DNA of 64,000 nt, taken from an uncultured Dehalococcoidia bacterium (GTDB lineage: Bacteria > Chloroflexota > Dehalococcoidia > Lucifugimonadales > JADFKI01). Position 1 is the first letter of the stretch. The number at the start of each line of letters is the position of its first letter. Position numbers and translations under genes: made by a program. Shown in pieces: positions 58,691-64,000 of the stretch. The notes beneath the pieces are model-generated. The model saw nothing but the letters and a program-made list of their open reading frames with translations, did no database searches and was not told the DNA's origin. The stretch covers positions 640,379 through 704,378 of the forward strand of contig CATQHF010000004.1 in NCBI GenBank assembly GCA_958295865.1, given 5' to 3'.

Positions 58691-58719
58691 TTGACAGCCC
58701 TATGCGGCGGTGATAGATT
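58691..58719 (+). promoter_or_regulatory. Promoter of the cobN riboswitch transcript
   Basis: A perfect TTGACA (58691-58696), a 17-base spacer and TAGATT (58714-58719) precede the riboswitch by about 40 bases. Confidence 0.65.
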
Positions 58720-58759
58720 GGCGCATGGGTTTGCAGGCACTTTAATATAGGTTGAATAT

Positions 58760-58921
58760 CTAACGCACGGGTTCGCAGGGAAGGGGGTGAAAAGCCCCCA
58801 CGGCCGCGCCACTGTGAGCGGGTAGCGTTGCGGCGGTTGCCATCGGTGTCTTGACGCAAGAGACCGGGAAGACGCCGCAAGCGCGATGAACCGCAAGTCA
58901 GGATACCTGTCCTGTGCGTTG
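58760..58921 (+). ncRNA. Cobalamin riboswitch
   Basis: The stretch has the B12-box hallmarks: GGGGGTGAAAAGCCCCCACGG, CGCCACTGTGA, and AAGTCAGGATACCTG near the 3' end. The closing stem AACGCAC (58762-58768) pairs with GTGCGTT (58914-58920). Downstream, TTGGAAG..CTTCCAA and CCTGCC..GGCAGG-TTT hairpins (about 58919-58985) can serve as the expression platform. It would turn down cobN when adenosyl- or aquo-cobalamin is plentiful. Confidence 0.92.
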
Positions 58922-59057
58922 GAAGTTGGCTTCTCGCCGGTGGGAGCGCTTCCAATGCCTGCCTACGCAGCGCGGCGGCAGGTTTCGCTTTACGCTCCGA
59001 CCATGATGGTGTCGGGGCGTTTTGTTTTGACAGGGCTGACTGGGGAAGGGCATCGGT

Positions 59058-62000
59058 TTGCGGCAGATGATTGTATTTTTGACCACTTCGGATACGGATA
59101 TATTGGCGCTCGAGGGCGCGCGGGGCGATTTGCCGCCGGGGTTGAGCGATACCGTGGCGGTGAATCCGTTCGCGCTGGCGCAGTATGATGAGGCGTTCGA
59201 GCGATTTCTGGGGGAGATGCTGCCTAGCGCGAGTCTGGTTCTTGCCCGACTGCTGGGCGGGGACAAGGCGATGGGCGAGTCTTTCGTGCGGCTGGAGGCG
59301 GAGTGCCGCAGGCTGGGCATCCCTCTGGTGGCGTGCTCCGGCGAGCCTACGCGCGATGCGGTGTTCGAGCGGCGTTCCACTACGCCCGCCATCGTCGCGC
59401 AGACGGCGTTCGAGTATCTGAACCATGGCGGAGTGGGCAACCTCGCCAACCTGCTGCGATTTCTGAGCGACGAGACGCTCGGCAGCGAGCATGGCTATGA
59501 GCCGCCCGCGCCGCTGCCGCAGGACGGGGTGTATCGCAAGGGCAGGCCGGATGCCGTCCCCTTGGGCGAGTATCGGCGGCTGTACTGCGATGCGGACAAG
59601 CCAACGGCAGCGCTGCTGTTCTACCGCGCCCACTGGGTCAGCCGTAACATAGAGTTCGTGGACGCGATGGTGGATGCGCTGGAACGGCAGGGGTGCAACG
59701 CGCTGCCGGTGTTCTGTTCCAGCCTGCGCGAGGACGACGGCGCGGTATTCCGCAAGTACCTGATGAACGGGAACGGCGATGCGACGGTGGATGTTGTGGT
59801 CTGCACGCAGAGTTTCGCCATGAGCCACCAGCCTGGACTGCAACCCGGCAATGGCGCAGGCGCGAACCCGGTGGATGCGAATTGGGACATTCGCGTACTG
59901 GAACGGCTGGATGTGCCGATACTGCAAGCCATCGTATCCACAGAGCCGCAGGCGGCATGGCATGAGCGCGACATCGGGCTTAGCCCGCTCGACATCGCCA
60001 TGAATGTCGCGCTGCCGGAGCTGGACGGGCGCATCATCACCGTGCCTGTCTCATTCAAGGAAGCGGTATCGTCCTCCGACAATCTCGGCGCTGATGAGGG
60101 CGCATTGGGCGGTGAGCTGAGGCGGTATGTGCCGAATATAGAGCAGACGGAGTCGGTGGCGGGACTGGCGGCGCGGTTTGCGCGGCTGGGGCATACGCCT
60201 GTATCCGAGCGCAAAATCGCCATTGTGCTGAGCAACTACCCCACAAAGGCGTCACGGCTCGGCAACGCGGTCGGGCTGGATACGCCCGCGTCCGCGATCA
60301 ACCTGCTGAGCGCGATGCGCGATGCGGGCTATCGCGTGGAGGACATACCCGCAGACGGCGACGAGCTCATGCGGCGGCTCATCGAGCGCTGCACCTACGA
60401 CGCCGACTTTCTGACGCCTGAGCAGATGCGAAACGCCGAGGGGCGCGTGTCCGCCGATGAGTACGCGGCGCAGTTCAACGGCTTGCCCCAAGATGTACAA
60501 GACTCTATGAGATCGGATTGGGGCGAGCCGCCGGGAACCGTCTATACCGACGACGGCGACCTGTTCATGGCGGGATTGCGGCTTGGCAATGTGTTCGTTG
60601 GGATACAGCCGCCGCGCGGGTTCGGCGAAAATCCCATCGCCATCTACCACAGCCCTGAGCTTATGCCCACGCACCACTACATCGCCTTCTATCGCTGGCT
60701 GAGGGACGGATTCGGCGCGGACGCCGTGGTGCATCTGGGCAAGCACGGGACTCTGGAATGGACGCCGGGCAAGGGCGTCGGGCTGTCGCGCTCATGCCTG
60801 CCGGAGGTGTGCCTGCCGGACATGCCGCACTTCTACCCGTTCATCATCAACAACCCCGGCGAAGGCACGCAGGCGAAGCGGCGCACGCACGCGGTCATCG
60901 TCGACCATCTCGTCCCCGCCATGACGACCGCCGACAGCTACGGCGACATCACGCGCTGCGAGCAGCTGATGGACGAGTACGCGCGGGCGCAGGGGATGGA
61001 CCCGCAGAAGCTGCCGATGCTGCGGCAGCAGATATGGGAGGTCGTGCAAAAGGCGCGGCTGAACGAAGACCTGGGCGTGGACGAGATACCGGACGACTTC
61101 GACGACTTCATCCTGCACATAGACGGCTACATCTGCGAGCTGAAGGACGCGCAGATACGCGACGGGCTGCACACGCTGGGCGAAGCGCCGCAGTCTGAGA
61201 TGCTCATCGGACTGCTGCTCGCGCTGACGCGGCTGAACAACGGCGATGTGCCGGGCCTAAGGCATGCGATAGGGGATGCGCTGGGGCTGGACTACGCCGC
61301 GCTGCTGAGGGACAGGGGCGCGCCCGTGCAGTCCGGCGCGCTGCCCGATGCGCTTGGCGGCGTGAACGGCAGCGAACCGATACGCAGCGCCGGCGATGTC
61401 GTGGAACGGCTCGAAGCAATCGCGCGCGCCCTGTACGAGCGGCTCCATGAAGTAGGGTTCGACGGCGCGAGTATCGAGCGCATCGTCGCGGATGCGCTCC
61501 ATGAGAGCGGGGAAGTTCCCGATGTTCTGCGATATGTGTGCGAGAGCATCTATCCGGCGCTGACGCGGACGACGGATGAGATAGACGCGCTGCTGCGCGG
61601 GTTCGACGGGCGGTTCATATCGCCGGGCCCCGCGGGCGCGCCCACCCGAGGCATGGCGGGCGTGCTTCCCACCGGGCGCAACTTCTACTCCATGGATCCG
61701 CGCAGCATCCCGTCGGAAACATCGTGGCAGATTGGCAAGGAACTCGCCGACTCGCTGGTGGAACGGTATCTGTCCGATGAAGGCGAATATCCGGAGTCGG
61801 TGGGCATCAGCGTCTGGGGAACTTCCGCGATGCGGACGCACGGCGACGACATCGCGCAGATTTTGGCGCTCATCGGGGTGCGCCCGACATGGCAGGAAGA
61901 AAGCAGGCGGGTGAGCGGGCTGGAAGTGATACCGCTCGACGAGCTGGGACGCCCGCGCATAGATGTTACGGTGCGGATAAGCGGCTTCTTCCGCGACGCC

Positions 62001-62891
62001 TTCCAAAATCTCATCCTGATGATGGACGACGCTTTTCACAGGGTCGCGGCGCTGGACGAACCGGCAGAGCGGAACTTCATCATGAAGCATTACGCCGCCG
62101 AGCTTGCGGAGAAGCGCGCCGGCGGCGTTGCCGAACAAGAGGCGCAGGACGAATCGCTGTACAGGATCTTCGGCAGCAAGCCGGGCAGTTACGGCGCGGG
62201 CATCTTGCAGGCGATAGACGATGGAAGCTGGCAGTCGGACGAAGACTTGGCGAATGTCTATACGGCGTGGGGTTCTTACGCCTACGGCAGGCGGCAGCAC
62301 GGCGTAAGCGCGGTGCGCGAGTTTCGGCGGCGGTTCGCGGCGATCGATGTTGCGACGAAGAACCAGGACAACCGCGAACACGACATCTTCGACTCGGACG
62401 ACTACATGCAGTTTCACGGCGGGATGATTGCCACGGTGCGCGCGCTGGCGGGCGAGAACCCGCGCCAGTTCTTCGGCGACTCCTCGGATCCGACGCTGCT
62501 GAGAACGCGCGACCTCAAAGAAGAGGCGCGGCGGGTGTTCCGCTCCCGCGTGGTCAACCCCAAGTGGATGGACTCCATGAAGCGGCACGGCTACAAGGGC
62601 GCGTTCGAGCTTGCGGCGACGGTGGACTACATCTTCGGCTACGACGCCACCGCGCAGATTATAGACGACTGGATGTATCAGGAAGTCACAGAGCAGTACG
62701 CGCTCAACCCGGATATGCAGCAGTTCTTCGAGCAGAGCAACCCCTGGGCATTGCGCGCCATCGCCGAGCGGCTGATGGAAGCCGCCGACCGCGGCATGTG
62801 GGAGGACGCGCCCGAAGAGACGCTAAACGAACTGCGCCGGGTGTATCTGAGAACCGAGGCGCTGCTGGAAGAACGGCAGGAAGCGGGGTAG
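59058..62891 (+). CDS. cobN: Cobaltochelatase subunit CobN
   Basis: The 1277-residue protein matches CobN in length and motifs: MIVFLTTSDTDILALEGA at the start, NVALPELDGRIITVPVSFKE, ERKIAIVLSNYPTKASRLGNAVGLDTPAS, VVHLGKHGTLEWTPGKGVGLS, NNPGEGTQAKRRTHAVIVDHLVPAMT, and the C-terminal WGTSAMRTHGDDIAQILALIGVRP. CobN is the large ATP-driven chelatase subunit that puts cobalt into hydrogenobyrinate diamide. TTG 59058 is seven bases after GGGGAAGGG; ATG 59067 is an alternative start. Partner CobS and CobT genes are not in the window. A cobalamin riboswitch precedes it. Confidence 0.93.
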   Translation: MRQMIVFLTTSDTDILALEGARGDLPPGLSDTVAVNPFALAQYDEAFERFLGEMLPSASLVLARLLGGDKAMGESFVRLEAECRRLGIPLVACSGEPTRDAVFERRSTTPAIVAQTAFEYLNHGGVGNLANLLRFLSDETLGSEHGYEPPAPLPQDGVYRKGRPDAVPLGEYRRLYCDADKPTAALLFYRAHWVSRNIEFVDAMVDALERQGCNALPVFCSSLREDDGAVFRKYLMNGNGDATVDVVVCTQSFAMSHQPGLQPGNGAGANPVDANWDIRVLERLDVPILQAIVSTEPQAAWHERDIGLSPLDIAMNVALPELDGRIITVPVSFKEAVSSSDNLGADEGALGGELRRYVPNIEQTESVAGLAARFARLGHTPVSERKIAIVLSNYPTKASRLGNAVGLDTPASAINLLSAMRDAGYRVEDIPADGDELMRRLIERCTYDADFLTPEQMRNAEGRVSADEYAAQFNGLPQDVQDSMRSDWGEPPGTVYTDDGDLFMAGLRLGNVFVGIQPPRGFGENPIAIYHSPELMPTHHYIAFYRWLRDGFGADAVVHLGKHGTLEWTPGKGVGLSRSCLPEVCLPDMPHFYPFIINNPGEGTQAKRRTHAVIVDHLVPAMTTADSYGDITRCEQLMDEYARAQGMDPQKLPMLRQQIWEVVQKARLNEDLGVDEIPDDFDDFILHIDGYICELKDAQIRDGLHTLGEAPQSEMLIGLLLALTRLNNGDVPGLRHAIGDALGLDYAALLRDRGAPVQSGALPDALGGVNGSEPIRSAGDVVERLEAIARALYERLHEVGFDGASIERIVADALHESGEVPDVLRYVCESIYPALTRTTDEIDALLRGFDGRFISPGPAGAPTRGMAGVLPTGRNFYSMDPRSIPSETSWQIGKELADSLVERYLSDEGEYPESVGISVWGTSAMRTHGDDIAQILALIGVRPTWQEESRRVSGLEVIPLDELGRPRIDVTVRISGFFRDAFQNLILMMDDAFHRVAALDEPAERNFIMKHYAAELAEKRAGGVAEQEAQDESLYRIFGSKPGSYGAGILQAIDDGSWQSDEDLANVYTAWGSYAYGRRQHGVSAVREFRRRFAAIDVATKNQDNREHDIFDSDDYMQFHGGMIATVRALAGENPRQFFGDSSDPTLLRTRDLKEEARRVFRSRVVNPKWMDSMKRHGYKGAFELAATVDYIFGYDATAQIIDDWMYQEVTEQYALNPDMQQFFEQSNPWALRAIAERLMEAADRGMWEDAPEETLNELRRVYLRTEALLEERQEAG

Positions 62892-62951
62892 GGCGTCAGG
62901 CTTTCAGGCTTTCAGTTTGGGATGGGGCTAACAGGATATAGGTGAATATAA

Positions 62952-63719
62952 ATGCCATACATTGACAACAACGGAGTTCGCATACACTACCATGTCGAGG
63001 GCGCGGGGACGCCTCTTGTGCTTCAGCACGGGCTTACCAGCAGCATCTCGCGGTGGTACTCTTTCGGATTTGTCGACGCGCTGAAGAACGACTATCGGCT
63101 TCTGCTAATCGACGCGCGCGGCCATGGCGACAGCGACAAGCCCTACGACGCCGACGCTTACGACCGCAAGGCGATGGCTTCCGATGTCATAGCCGTGCTG
63201 GACGCCGAAAGCATCGACAGAGCGCATTACATGGGCTACTCCATGGGCGGCAGCATCGGCTTCGGCATCGCCGAGTCCTTCGCCGACCGCTTCCACTCCC
63301 TCATCATCGGCGGGATGCACCCATACCCGCTAGACGGCGAAGGGCTGGAATCTGCCGTGGATCTTATCAAAAGCGGCGGAATGGATGCGTACATCGCCAA
63401 CATGGAGAACAATAGCGAGGAGCCTATCTCATCCGAGCGAAAGGCGCAGCTGCTCGCAAACGACCCTCAAGCCATCATAGGCGCGTCCTTGGGACTCAAG
63501 AACCGCCCTGACCTGTCCCATGTTCTGCCGACTATGACCATGCCCTGCCTTGTGTACGCGGGCGATGCCGACGGCTTGCACGTCGGCGCGGAGAAGTGCG
63601 CCAAGCGCATGCCCAACGTGACCTGGGTCTCCCTGCCCGACCTAGACCACTCTCAGGCAATGGAACGCAGCGACCTAGTGCTGCCGCCTGTCCAAAGCTT
63701 CCTGAAGAATGTCGGCTAG
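62952..63719 (+). CDS. Alpha/beta-fold hydrolase
   Basis: The 255-residue protein has the oxyanion HG segment VLQHGLTSSISRWYS, RGHGDSDKP, the nucleophile elbow GYSMGGSIG, a late acid strand YAGDADGLH and a C-terminal LPDLDHSQAM with the catalytic His. This is a standard small hydrolase (haloperoxidase/esterase-like). It starts 60 bases after cobN and may be co-transcribed with it. The substrate is unknown. Confidence 0.88.
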   Translation: MPYIDNNGVRIHYHVEGAGTPLVLQHGLTSSISRWYSFGFVDALKNDYRLLLIDARGHGDSDKPYDADAYDRKAMASDVIAVLDAESIDRAHYMGYSMGGSIGFGIAESFADRFHSLIIGGMHPYPLDGEGLESAVDLIKSGGMDAYIANMENNSEEPISSERKAQLLANDPQAIIGASLGLKNRPDLSHVLPTMTMPCLVYAGDADGLHVGAEKCAKRMPNVTWVSLPDLDHSQAMERSDLVLPPVQSFLKNVG

Positions 63720-63813
63720 AGCGTTGATTTTAGGGGTAGGGGTAGTAGGTGGTCAGGCGGTCAGTTGGGGGAGTGAGTGGATGTTATAAGGGATGAGTCA
63801 AGGATGGCGGGAT

Positions 63814-64000
63814 ATGGCAGTTCAGGAATTGGGAAAGCTGGAAGTGGTGGATGTGCGGAAAGTTTGGGAACAGGAAAGGCGGGACTTTACGCCATGGCTT
63901 GCTGACAATCTGGCGCTGTTGGGTGATGCATTGCAGATAGACCTCAAATTAGAGCATATCGAGGCACGGGTCGGCGATTTCTCATTGGACATACTAGCGA
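63814..64000 (+). CDS. DUF4268-like protein, start only
   Basis: The visible 62 residues read MAVQELGKLEVVDVRKVWEQERRDFTPWLADNLALLGDALQIDLKLEHIEARVGDFSLDILA. This is the conserved N-terminus of the DUF4268/PD-(D/E)xK-type proteins (typically a VWxxExxDFTPWLAxN start and a VGxFSxDIxA strand). An in-frame ATG at 63793 could also start it. The window ends before the rest of the gene. Confidence 0.75.
   Translation, partial: MAVQELGKLEVVDVRKVWEQERRDFTPWLADNLALLGDALQIDLKLEHIEARVGDFSLDILA

Noticed and set aside
1-64000. tRNA or rRNA genes
   Set aside because: No T-loop/anticodon-like patterns or conserved rRNA segments were noticed by eye; a covariance-model search was not possible here.

Overview
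The window is bacterial chromosome, with about 50 mostly intact genes and an unusually high load of short dispersed repeats. The gene content fits a member of the Chloroflexota, probably Dehalococcoidia or SAR202-like. Supporting traits are a fused electron-transfer flavoprotein, paired CaiB/BaiF CoA-transferases, a DUF5679 mini-protein, System I cytochrome c maturation genes, a CobN cobaltochelatase and many small family enzymes of catabolic type. This placement is an inference from gene families; no rRNA or tRNA gene was seen. The window starts inside an SDR gene and ends inside a DUF4268-like gene.

Layout. 1-10.5 kb: SDR oxidoreductase, PAC2 protein, a peroxiredoxin-like gene with an in-frame UGA at the catalytic Cys position (probable selenoprotein), a HicB-like protein, two related membrane proteins (one truncated by a repeat), aminotransferase, epimerase, a two-gene membrane module, MBL hydrolase, HpcH/HpaI aldolase, DUF423 and a TIMP-like protein. 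10.8-15 kb: a membrane/coiled-coil protein with a partial tandem duplication, a zinc-type alcohol dehydrogenase, three paralogous membrane proteins and a flavin-binding protein. 15-22.3 kb: amidase, ECF sigma factor and zinc anti-sigma factor separated by repeats, fused ETF, CDGSH protein, flavin-dependent halogenase. 22.4-26.2 kb: four tandem copies of a small membrane protein gene, then ccmC-ccmD-ccmE. 26.6-36 kb: DUF5679, mfd, a three-gene unknown operon, moeA, a secreted PPC/LRR protein. 36-45.4 kb: two CoA-transferases, a nuclease-like protein, Uma2, and pheS/pheT split by small membrane protein genes. 45.7-52.5 kb: comEA, an MscS channel, duplicated small membrane genes, a GT-C glycosyltransferase, a helical repeat protein. 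52.8-64 kb: a BNR/sortilin-like propeller protein, GNAT, a substrate-binding-like protein, a cobalamin riboswitch with cobN, an alpha/beta hydrolase, a DUF4268-like start.

Two themes run through the window. First, at least five families of short elements with terminal inverted repeats occur here. Four of them start TAG and end CTA, and two internal comparisons of filled and empty sites show insertion at a TA dinucleotide with TA duplication, as for IS630/Tc1-mariner-type MITEs. No transposase is present. Several insertions sit exactly on gene stop codons, one is nested in another repeat, and one cuts a gene. Second, a group of small membrane proteins ends in a cytoplasmic charged helix plus a short tail of the kind W-x(n)-ERGExFDEPPP. 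Their genes are repeatedly tandem-duplicated, at 11, 23, 43 and 48 kb.
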